A stretch of DNA of 64,000 nt from Methanosarcina sp. KYL-1 (GTDB taxonomy: Archaea; Halobacteriota; Methanosarcinia; Methanosarcinales; Methanosarcinaceae). Location: contig NZ_VOUA01000002.1 of assembly GCF_024372725.1 (NCBI RefSeq), forward strand, positions 1 to 64,000, written 5' to 3'. The first letter of the stretch is position 1. Every line of letters starts with the position of its first letter. Below are positions 26,254 through 34,101 of this stretch, piece by piece. The position numbers and the translations under genes were made by a program. The notes under the pieces were generated by a model, which was given only the letters and a program-made list of their open reading frames with translations, did not search any database and had not been told where the DNA came from.

Positions 26254-26730
26254 ATGAAAAAGCAAGGTTTTCCCCCGGTCCTTTACAAAAACACCGAAAT
26301 CCTTATTCTCGGCTCCCTTCCCAGCGACGAGTCCATCCGAAAGCAGCAGTACTACGGAAACCCGGGAAATGATTTCTGGAGGCTGCTAGGTAGGGCTCTC
26401 GGAGAAGACCTTCAGGGCATGGAATACGAAGGAAGGCTTGAAGCCCTGAAGCGCAATTCAATCGGGCTCTGGGATGTTTTTAAAGCCGGAAGCAGGGAAG
26501 GGAGCCTGGATTCGGAGATCGGGGCTGAAGAACTAAATGACTTTTCAAAACTGAAGGAACTGGCTCCGGAGCTCAGGCTGGTCTGTTTCAACGGCAAAAA
26601 AGCGGGGAAATACGAATCCCTGCTCCTAAAAATGGGGTATGGAACAATAGTCTTGCCTTCCTCAAGCGGGGCAAACCGGAGGTTTTCAAAAAAGAGAGTC
26701 TCGGAGTGGGAAGCTGTTTTCAAACGTTGA
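26254..26730 (+). CDS. Hypoxanthine-DNA glycosylase (UDG superfamily, family 6)
   Basis: A 158-residue base-excision repair enzyme. The first motif is ILGSLPSDESIRKQQYYGNPGNDFW, where GSLPS and the YYGNPxNxFW pattern match the HDG family first described from Methanosarcina, which removes hypoxanthine (deaminated adenine) rather than uracil. The last motif, LPSSSGANRR, replaces the HPSP of other families with PSSS. Length is as usual for the family. An alternative database label is G/U mismatch-specific or DNA-deoxyinosine glycosylase. Confidence 0.88.
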   Translation: MKKQGFPPVLYKNTEILILGSLPSDESIRKQQYYGNPGNDFWRLLGRALGEDLQGMEYEGRLEALKRNSIGLWDVFKAGSREGSLDSEIGAEELNDFSKLKELAPELRLVCFNGKKAGKYESLLLKMGYGTIVLPSSSGANRRFSKKRVSEWEAVFKR

Positions 26731-26756
26731 AATCTCCACTCTCAAAGGTCGAGAAT

Positions 26757-26790
26757 TATCCCGGATTTATCCCGGATTTATCCCGGACTT
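26757..26790. repeat. 11-bp tandem repeat
   Basis: Three copies of TTATCCCGGAT-like sequence end to end (TATCCCGGATT twice, then TATCCCGGACT). They fill the gap between the convergent glycosylase and ferredoxin genes. Confidence 0.75.
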
Positions 26791-26968
26791 ATTCTACTTT
26801 AATTGCTGCTGCCGGGCAGGCTTCTTCACAGGCCCCGCAGTCCACGCATTCATCTTCATCCACAACTGCGCAGCCTGCGTCTTCGTCAATAATGATTGCT
26901 TCCACAGGACATTCGTCCACACAGGTTCCACAGCCGGTACATTCTTCTTTGTTGACTTTTGCTGGCAT
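26789..26968 (-). CDS. 2[4Fe-4S] ferredoxin
   Basis: A 59-residue bacterial-type ferredoxin. Two cluster motifs: [12 protein letters not shown] near residue 10 and [12 protein letters not shown] near residue 41, each Cys-x2-Cys-x2-Cys-x3-Cys-Pro, related by internal duplication. The spacing of the first half is slightly longer, with an extra Cys33. ATG 26968 is preceded by AAAGGAG. Such ferredoxins carry electrons for acetyl-CoA synthase/CO dehydrogenase, Ech or Rnf, and flavoproteins in these organisms; the partner here is unknown. The gene is monocistronic. Confidence 0.93.
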   Translation of the reverse strand: MPAKVNKEECTGCGTCVDECPVEAIIIDEDAGCAVVDEDECVDCGACEEACPAAAIKVE

Positions 26969-27415
26969 ATCTTTTTCGCTCCTTTGCTTTGTTAAGGATA
27001 ATATGGTCCTTCTTCATTTTATTCGTCTACATTTATATATTTATGTGTCCCGTTTTGAGAATATCGGGGGTAAATTTTTTGTATGCTTCTGATCGTTTTT
27101 CTTTATCCCCTTACTGTTAAATATAATCAAAATAAACATGTCAAAAATTGTCGTACAAAATCCATTCCCAATTATTCTTAAAGCTGAGAATATCTTTCAA
27201 CTTAAACGATGAACTATTATACTGAAATCTAAAGTATCTTAATCATTTTCTCCCTTTAAGCAGCAAATATATGCGATATATTTTTTATGAAATCTGTACA
27301 TAATACATATTACTAATTTTTTACATAACTTAATAAAAATAAAAAGGATATCTACTCTACTGCAAATCTCTAAAAGCTTCTCATAAAAATCAAAATCATT
27401 GCCCTGGGGCATTAC
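26969..27415. other. AT-rich intergenic region
   Basis: About 450 bases between the ferredoxin (minus) and a lipoprotein gene (plus). TATA-like runs at 27030-27045 could drive the ferredoxin gene. The stretch 27110-27400 is very AT-rich and I see no gene in it. Confidence 0.4.
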
Positions 27416-27829
27416 ATGGACATAACAAAAAAAGATCAAAGCTGTAGGGGCCTGGCTAAGAGGATAATGCGCCATCCCTCAATTTACTTCTTTATTATAA
27501 TATTTACTACCTTTGCAATTGGCTGCATTGAAGGAGAGCCCTCTCAAAATGTGTCTGATACTCCTCCGGATGATCAAAACAATTCCGGGGCCAACATAAC
27601 TGAAAATGTAGAGAAAACGCTTGTGGGACACCAAATCGTATACTATGACATAGCCGGTGAGCCCAGGTATTACAACATATCCAAAAAAGATATTCGTAAT
27701 ATTGAAAAGTCCGAATCGGACGGTGAGGTCATATGGATCGTAACGGTCGGATCCGGTATGCAGTGGGAGATACACCTGAACAGTACCGGCGAGTCGATCC
27801 TTAAAGAAATACAATTATTCAGGACCTGA
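27416..27829 (+). CDS. Small lipoprotein upstream of the metalloprotease
   Basis: A 137-residue exported protein. A hydrophobic helix (FFIIIFTTFAIGC) ends in a lipobox-like AIGC, after which residues 38-70 are a flexible Asn/Pro/Asp-rich stretch and residues 75-135 a small beta domain with VIWIVTVGSGMQWEIHLNSTG. An internal ATG at 27467 (MRHPSIYFF) would give a more standard signal peptide; ATG 27416 has no clear ribosome binding site. The stop codon lies 13 nt before the presumed start of the protease gene, so the two are probably cotranscribed. It could be an inhibitor or chaperone of that protease, but nothing in the sequence proves this. Confidence 0.7.
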   Translation: MDITKKDQSCRGLAKRIMRHPSIYFFIIIFTTFAIGCIEGEPSQNVSDTPPDDQNNSGANITENVEKTLVGHQIVYYDIAGEPRYYNISKKDIRNIEKSESDGEVIWIVTVGSGMQWEIHLNSTGESILKEIQLFRT

Positions 27830-27842
27830 AGAAGGTGTTAAT

Positions 27843-30800
27843 ATAAAAACGGGAATCTGTATTTTCTTATTATTTATATTCTTATTATCCACAACCGGAA
27901 GCGCAGTCTCGGATGAATTCCATTCGAGCAGTGAAGCTATTTCCGAGGCACAGGTGAATAATGGACAGGTCCCTCTGAACAAAGAAGCCCTATTCGCAGC
28001 AAAATACGGACCTGACTGGAAAGTTTCGGTAGACAGAAGCTCAAACCTGCCGAGGAGAATGGTAGGAAGCAGTATCGAACTTACTGGAACTTCCGGGGGA
28101 GCAGAGCCTGAAGTCAGGAAATTCATTGCTGATAACAGCCAGGTCTTCGGCCTGGAGTCCGCAGAACTGGAGCTTATAAAAGAGGACCATGACCCTTCGC
28201 TATATGAAAAAGGCAGCGGTATAAGCAATCTTGTCTATCGGCAGTCGTATAAGGGGATCCCCGTATATTCCTCAAGGATTGGGGCCACTGTAAACGATGG
28301 AAAGCTCGTGGCCGTGGATTCCAGCTACTTCCCCGATATAACAGCCCCAACGGAAGCTTCAATAGATGAAATACAGGCTCTCTCTGCCGCAGGCAGAGAT
28401 CTTGGTATTAATATTGCCCTTCCTGTTACACCCTTGAGTTCGGTCTCGCTGGAAGAACTTTCCGGACCGGTATTTTCCGTACCCTCCTCTGAGAAAGACG
28501 CTACCAGAGCGGAGCAAATCTCCCTTGTGATCTATCCTGTGGAATACGAAGGTGGCTATGAATACCATCTTGCCTACGAAATCGAACTGTCCCCTCTCAG
28601 GGACCCCCTGAGAGCCTGGGTTTATTTCGTGGATGCAAATGACGGGCAGATCCTGTACAGGTACGACAGGATGATTCCTCTCGATGTAAACGGGAATGTG
28701 ACCGGCACAGTGTACCCCGAATGCCCTGCCGATACCCCTATAAATGTTCCTTTCCGGAACCAGACAGTATCGGTATTTAATGAAACAACTAAAGTTATCT
28801 ATTCTGAAAGATTTAACGAGGCCACAGGGTATGCAGTAACTTCCAATTCTATCGACCTGGCCGGTGCGGTCAATTCCAGATTAAATTTCAGTACAAGATA
28901 CGATATCGAATCCGGATATGATTATGCATATGTGGCTATTTCCGAAGACGGGAATTTGTTCGATTTTATAGAAAACTTTACCGGAAGCCAGGATTTCTGG
29001 ACAGATGAGTCCGTAGACATATCAGCCTATGACGGGAAGCAGGTCTGGATCGGGTTTTATTACTTCACCGATGAATACGTTCTCGGCGAAGGTTTCTACG
29101 CAGACAACATCACAGTCTCCAGTGATAATGGGGTAGTATTTGCTGATGACCTGGAAAACAATGGTGAAAACTGGAACATTGATAAATTCAGCCTGAAAAG
29201 GATAGGGCTCAATCCGGTAACGATTACAACGGACAGGAACGGTTCCTATAACTTCACGGGTGTAGGAGAGGACATTAACATATATTCGGAGTTAAGCGGC
29301 CCTTATGTGAAGGTCATCAATGAGGACAAAACAGATGCCTTCGTGGAATTTAACCTGACCTCGCCCACATACGATTGGAACTGGGCTGATACGGATACAT
29401 CCTACAAAAGAGAGGAGTCCAATGTATTCTACCATGTGAATGTCATCCACGACTATTTCACAAAGGAAAGCCCCTTTGACATACATTCCATGGACTACCA
29501 GGCAATTGCTACCGTAGAGTACGGGTCGGAAAGTGGGAATGCAGGCTCGGATGGGAGAGACATCTATCTCTTTGGAGCAGGGGGCAGGTATGAGTCCACA
29601 GCCGTCCTTAGTGATGTGATTTACCACGAGTATACACACAGCGTTGTTGGGCATGTCTACACGACAGATCTGCCGTATAGAGGTGAATCCGGAGCCCTTA
29701 ATGAAGGCTGGGCAGACTATTTTGCATGCACGGTTAACAATAATTCCTTAGTAGGGGAGGGATTCTATGTTAGCAGTGGCAGTGCCCTGAGAAACATAAA
29801 TAATACCAATCGATATCCTGAAGATATTATTAATGAGGTACATTATGACAGCCAGATTATATCGGGCGCCATGTGGGACCTCAGGGAGCTTCTGGGCGCT
29901 GAGCTTGCTGACGAGCTGGTCCTCAGGGGCATGAAACTCGAGCCTAAGGACTTCCAGGAATACCTTGAAGATATACTGATAGTCGATGATGACAACGCCG
30001 ACCTGGGCGATGGGACTCCTCATATCAATGCTATCTACAGGGCGTTTTATGTAAACCACGGGGTAAACACGGAATTCTTCGATCTCGCCGCCCCGGAGGT
30101 TTCCGGGGAATATCCCTCCAGCGGCTCATATATCACCAGCAACACCAAGGCCATTGCTGCCAATTTAACATATGTGTTCGACATGGACCCTTCATCCGTT
30201 TACATGACGGTTAACGGGGAACCTGCCGCAGTGACAAAAACAGAAATAAACAGTGGTTATAGGGTCGAACATACCCCTTCCATACCATACGGGGACGGGG
30301 CAGTCACGGTTTGTTTAAATGCCTCGGATGCTGCAGAAAACTCTGTTTCCCACAGCTGGTCATTCGTCGTGGATACGGAATCCCCAATCTCAAATACTCC
30401 GGAGGACGTGGAATTTTCAGCAAACAGCACCGTGTACTTCACAGGCTGGAAGCTCTTTGACCGGTATCCGGGATACTATTGGGTATTACGTGATGGGGAA
30501 CAGATTGTACCCCCTTCGCGGTGGTCAAATGATACGACCCTCTCAATCCCTGTGAATACCGATATCGGGCCTGGGGATTTTAACTACACCATAATATACA
30601 ATGATACTGCCGGAAACTATGGGGAGCAGGACACTGTTACCATAAGCATCGATTACTTTGCGGCCCCGGCAATCAACATAATCTCCCCGGCAGACGGCTA
30701 TTCAACAACCTCGAATTCAATAACGGTTTTTGGAACCGTAAACGGCACTGGGTCATTACCCTCGGTTACCGTAAATGGGGTTGATGCAGACCTTTTCCTT

Positions 30801-31682
30801 GAAAGTTTCAATGGCACATTCTCAAAAACCGTATTCATCTCCCCGGGAATAAACACAATATATGCAAATGCCACCGATGAACGAGGAGCCACAAACAATA
30901 CTTCCATAAACATTACAAGAACCTCAGCTTCAACAGGAGGTGGCGGAGGTGGTGGAAGTAGCGAAAGCAGTGGAAGCAGCGGCGGTGGCGGAGGTGGTGG
31001 ATCCCCTGAACCCCAGAGTAATGTCGAGATCAAGGAACTTGCCCAGCAGTTCGTGACAAATGGGAACCGGGTCAGGTTCGTGTTTTCGCAGGAAGTAACT
31101 CCCGTAGTTTATGTGGAATTCGATGCCAGAAAAAGTTTCGGAAAGACCACAACCATTATCGAAGCGCTGAAGGGGAAGTCCGTCCTTACTCCTGCCGGAC
31201 CTGAAGGAGATGTCTACAGGTACCTGAACATATGGGTAGGAAACGGGGGTGTAGCAACCCCGGAAAATATAGGCACCCCTGTCATCGGGTTTAAGGTGGA
31301 GAAATCCTGGCTGGAAGAAAACGATATTTTAGAATCCTCTATCAAACTGTGGAGGTATAATGATGATGTGTGGAATTTACTCCTACCGGATAAAGTAGGG
31401 GAAGACGATGAATACGTCTACTTCGAGGCCGAGACCCCTGGATTCTCACCTTTTGCCATAACAGGTGTTACACAGGAAGAAACCGGGATACAGAAAAGCA
31501 CTCTGGAACTGGTCCCGGTTAAAAATCCTACCGAGGCCTCAGCCGGGACCGGTGAACAGCCGACATCCGGTGAGAGCATTGAACAGCCCGAATCCGGAGA
31601 GGGAAATGCTGCGGGCCTGGATTTTAGATTTGTAGTGATGCTGCTCGCCTGTGCATCCCTGGTTGTAAGGAGGAGAAGCTGA
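27843..31682 (+). CDS. Secreted M4-type metalloprotease with PGF-pre-PGF domain, apparent ATA start
   Basis: A large secreted zinc protease. Order: signal peptide (KTGICIFLLFIFLLSTTGSA), FTP/PepSY-type propeptide (about 60-240), a MAM/immune-inhibitor-A-like beta insert (about 285-440), catalytic M4 (thermolysin-like) domain with HEYTH (His595, Glu596, His599) and NEGWADYF supplying the third ligand, Ig-like beta domains, a Gly/Ser linker (nt 30936-31002), and a PGF-pre-PGF domain (about 1060-1210). The C-terminus has a TM helix and RRRS but no PGF motif. The frame is closed upstream and has no ATG, GTG or TTG before GTG 27954, which would remove the signal peptide. ATA 27843, 5 nt after AGGTG, fits as start (1279 residues). 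Confidence 0.85.
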   Translation: MKTGICIFLLFIFLLSTTGSAVSDEFHSSSEAISEAQVNNGQVPLNKEALFAAKYGPDWKVSVDRSSNLPRRMVGSSIELTGTSGGAEPEVRKFIADNSQVFGLESAELELIKEDHDPSLYEKGSGISNLVYRQSYKGIPVYSSRIGATVNDGKLVAVDSSYFPDITAPTEASIDEIQALSAAGRDLGINIALPVTPLSSVSLEELSGPVFSVPSSEKDATRAEQISLVIYPVEYEGGYEYHLAYEIELSPLRDPLRAWVYFVDANDGQILYRYDRMIPLDVNGNVTGTVYPECPADTPINVPFRNQTVSVFNETTKVIYSERFNEATGYAVTSNSIDLAGAVNSRLNFSTRYDIESGYDYAYVAISEDGNLFDFIENFTGSQDFWTDESVDISAYDGKQVWIGFYYFTDEYVLGEGFYADNITVSSDNGVVFADDLENNGENWNIDKFSLKRIGLNPVTITTDRNGSYNFTGVGEDINIYSELSGPYVKVINEDKTDAFVEFNLTSPTYDWNWADTDTSYKREESNVFYHVNVIHDYFTKESPFDIHSMDYQAIATVEYGSESGNAGSDGRDIYLFGAGGRYESTAVLSDVIYHEYTHSVVGHVYTTDLPYRGESGALNEGWADYFACTVNNNSLVGEGFYVSSGSALRNINNTNRYPEDIINEVHYDSQIISGAMWDLRELLGAELADELVLRGMKLEPKDFQEYLEDILIVDDDNADLGDGTPHINAIYRAFYVNHGVNTEFFDLAAPEVSGEYPSSGSYITSNTKAIAANLTYVFDMDPSSVYMTVNGEPAAVTKTEINSGYRVEHTPSIPYGDGAVTVCLNASDAAENSVSHSWSFVVDTESPISNTPEDVEFSANSTVYFTGWKLFDRYPGYYWVLRDGEQIVPPSRWSNDTTLSIPVNTDIGPGDFNYTIIYNDTAGNYGEQDTVTISIDYFAAPAINIISPADGYSTTSNSITVFGTVNGTGSLPSVTVNGVDADLFLESFNGTFSKTVFISPGINTIYANATDERGATNNTSINITRTSASTGGGGGGGSSESSGSSGGGGGGGSPEPQSNVEIKELAQQFVTNGNRVRFVFSQEVTPVVYVEFDARKSFGKTTTIIEALKGKSVLTPAGPEGDVYRYLNIWVGNGGVATPENIGTPVIGFKVEKSWLEENDILESSIKLWRYNDDVWNLLLPDKVGEDDEYVYFEAETPGFSPFAITGVTQEETGIQKSTLELVPVKNPTEASAGTGEQPTSGESIEQPESGEGNAAGLDFRFVVMLLACASLVVRRRS

Positions 31683-31870
31683 TGCTTCTCTTCCTATCAT
31701 TTTATTCCTGAAAAAGTTTGTAAACTTAATAGCTGAAACTTAATAGCTGAATCCAGGGGCAAGCTTTTGTATATATTTTTTCCCTGATGGAGCCGGCATT
31801 CTTTCTTGAAGTGGCTTTCCTCTTACCTATGTGAGACATCTTTCCATCGAGACATCTTCCAATAAGCTAC

Positions 31871-33802
31871 TCATATGTCAATGGCCCTGTCTTTTTCCAT
31901 CATATCAAGGATTTCAAGCAGCTTTCTTTTGAGCCTGTTCTTTTCCCTTATCTCCCCGAGATAGGACTCCCACTCGGCTTTTTGACCCCCGGCTTCCAGA
32001 GCATTCCTGACCATCCGGAGATAGATGGAAGCAGATTCATATGCGTCTGTCTTTGTCCTGGCAATGAGTTCCTCTGCAATCATTTTCCAGATATCGATCG
32101 CAATTTCCGGATATTTCTCCTGTACGGCGCGGGCAATTCTATCTCGCCGGGTAAAATACCTGTCGTGCCTGTCTTCTCCCCTTTTCTCCCTTATTTTCAG
32201 CTCTTTGTACCGCCTGGCCACTTCATCGGGATTTTCTTCTTCGACGGCTATGTCGATCAAAAGGTCAAGGGCAGGTGCATCAATTATCCAGAATGAATCC
32301 CTGTCCGTCAGGCCTGTCTTTGGAAGGATGCCGGGCAGGCTTGAGGGCTCTTCGCCGGGTCCGGCCCTGTCTGCGGGCAGGTTTCCGCTTTCCAGGTAGG
32401 CATGGACAGCTTCCCGGACTTTTTCCCATACCCCCGCTTTTTTTGCTGCATCCCGCAGCTCTGTGTAACATTGCAGTGAAGGGTACCTGAAAAACTCTTC
32501 GGCTCGCAGGGCGGCTAAATAGGGCCAGTCCTCGTCCTTTTCCTTGATTTCAAGGAGAGCCCGGAAGAGTTCATAGGCAGTTCCCGGGTACGATTTCCTG
32601 GTTTTTTTTATTTCCCGGTAGATCCGATCTTCTGCCTTTTCCTTTTGCCCTGCGGCAAGCAGCACTTTAACCAGCTGGACGCTGCTCCAATCCTCTCCTG
32701 CTTCTGTTTCCTCTTCACAAAGGGAGATTGCTTCTTCATAATTCCCGGCTTTTTCAAGCGCACGGGCAAGCCGTTTTACAAGCTGTTCCCGGCCCCAGTC
32801 GGAGTATGAGGGAGTTTTTCCGCTGTCGCTTGCCTCCAGCCTGCCTTTAAGGATTTCGGAAAAGCGGTTCCACTCCTCGACTGGAAAATCCGAATTCCAG
32901 AAGGCTTCTTCGTCAAAAATCCCGTATTCGTCTTTTAATTCAAAGTCCAGGACCATGAGCATCCTTTCGTGGGCCGGGCTTCCGGACTCCAGGAGGGCTT
33001 TTATTACTACCCCCATGCATTCGTTGATCTTCATGCCGATATCCCCCTCTTCGTCATAAGGGGCTATTTCTTCATAGCCTTCCAGAATTTTCATCCCTAT
33101 ATCCGTAACCTCCACCGCATGCCCGGCTTCAAGGAGGCTTTCCATCCGGTTCCGTATATCTGAATAATCAGGGGGTGTGGATTCGTAATCCCTGTAGTCA
33201 TAACTTTTGGCTTCTTCCCAGAGCTCTTCCAGTTCGGAATATATGTCCCTTACTGTCCCCTCCGTATCACCCGATGCAAGGTTCAGCATGTCCCACAGGT
33301 GCCTGGAAAGCAGGGAATCCCTATCCGATAAATTCATCAAAAGGTCAATAAGTTCCTCTTTTTCCATCTGCCCCAGGTACTCCCTCAGTTCTGCCCGGAA
33401 AACCTGATACGAATCCCGGGTCTCCCCGAGTTTCGGGGCAGGTCCCTGTCGGGCCATAATAATGAGCAGGTCCCCTTCGGCAGCAACGGGCACTTCTTCT
33501 CCCTGTTCTGCGAGTTCAAGGTATTCAAGTACAGCCGCAACCCCGTGTTTGCAGTCCCCTCCAACCGGGCAGGTGCAGGTGGAACTCAGTTTTCCATTTT
33601 CCAGGGAAACTTCCGTGAAATACGTTTTTGTCCCCTGCACCCGGGCTACCAGCCCTCCTTCCGGAGTGCTTTTTATCTCTTTTACCCTTTCTTCGTCCTG
33701 GTACTTCATTCCCTTTGCAGTGGCTTTATCTCCCGTCCAGGCCTGGAGGTCGCTCCATGTGAGTTCCCTGAAAGGATCAGGGTTTTTGCTTTCCGATGGC
33801 AT
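31871..33802 (-). CDS. SWIM zinc-finger protein
   Basis: A 643-residue cytosolic protein. The N-terminal SWIM finger is Cys-x-Cys-x5-Cys-x-His in TCTCPVGGDCKHG (about residue 78-90), a zinc module that binds DNA or protein. The rest is alpha-helical and repetitive, resembling tetratricopeptide-like solenoids (helix pairs such as LVKRLARALEKAGNYEEAISLCEEE). Relatives are widespread in archaea and bacteria and sometimes accompany SNF2 ATPases or VWA-MoxR genes; none are adjacent here. Function is not established. Confidence 0.8.
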   Translation of the reverse strand: MPSESKNPDPFRELTWSDLQAWTGDKATAKGMKYQDEERVKEIKSTPEGGLVARVQGTKTYFTEVSLENGKLSSTCTCPVGGDCKHGVAAVLEYLELAEQGEEVPVAAEGDLLIIMARQGPAPKLGETRDSYQVFRAELREYLGQMEKEELIDLLMNLSDRDSLLSRHLWDMLNLASGDTEGTVRDIYSELEELWEEAKSYDYRDYESTPPDYSDIRNRMESLLEAGHAVEVTDIGMKILEGYEEIAPYDEEGDIGMKINECMGVVIKALLESGSPAHERMLMVLDFELKDEYGIFDEEAFWNSDFPVEEWNRFSEILKGRLEASDSGKTPSYSDWGREQLVKRLARALEKAGNYEEAISLCEEETEAGEDWSSVQLVKVLLAAGQKEKAEDRIYREIKKTRKSYPGTAYELFRALLEIKEKDEDWPYLAALRAEEFFRYPSLQCYTELRDAAKKAGVWEKVREAVHAYLESGNLPADRAGPGEEPSSLPGILPKTGLTDRDSFWIIDAPALDLLIDIAVEEENPDEVARRYKELKIREKRGEDRHDRYFTRRDRIARAVQEKYPEIAIDIWKMIAEELIARTKTDAYESASIYLRMVRNALEAGGQKAEWESYLGEIREKNRLKRKLLEILDMMEKDRAIDI

Positions 33803-34101
33803 AAGCTACTATTTCGGGCAGGTGATATAAAAATGGGAATTAGGGGATGTCCTTGCTTCCTTTGCAGGGCCACGGTTGAATCTTTTAAGAGGTATATGAC
33901 ATCTTATTCTTTTCGAGTCATCTCTTCCAGGCTGCTTCCACTTGCATTCCGGGTTAGCCTCCAGCGTTTAACGTCTCGGTTTTGGATACTGTTTTAATAC
34001 CTTTAGTTACATAATCCTTTCATATTATTTGCATTTGTTATATATTCATTTATTTATGCGGTTACAGCATTTAGCTGTCAATATTTAAGGGAGGGGTTGG
34101 A
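33803..34101. other. Intergenic region between divergent genes
   Basis: About 300 bases. AT-rich sequence at 34000-34060 (TATTATTTGC, TATATTCATTTATTTATGC) is a likely promoter for the Sm-like/TPR gene, and GGGAGGGG at 34090-34097 is its ribosome binding site. No other element is recognised. Confidence 0.45.
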
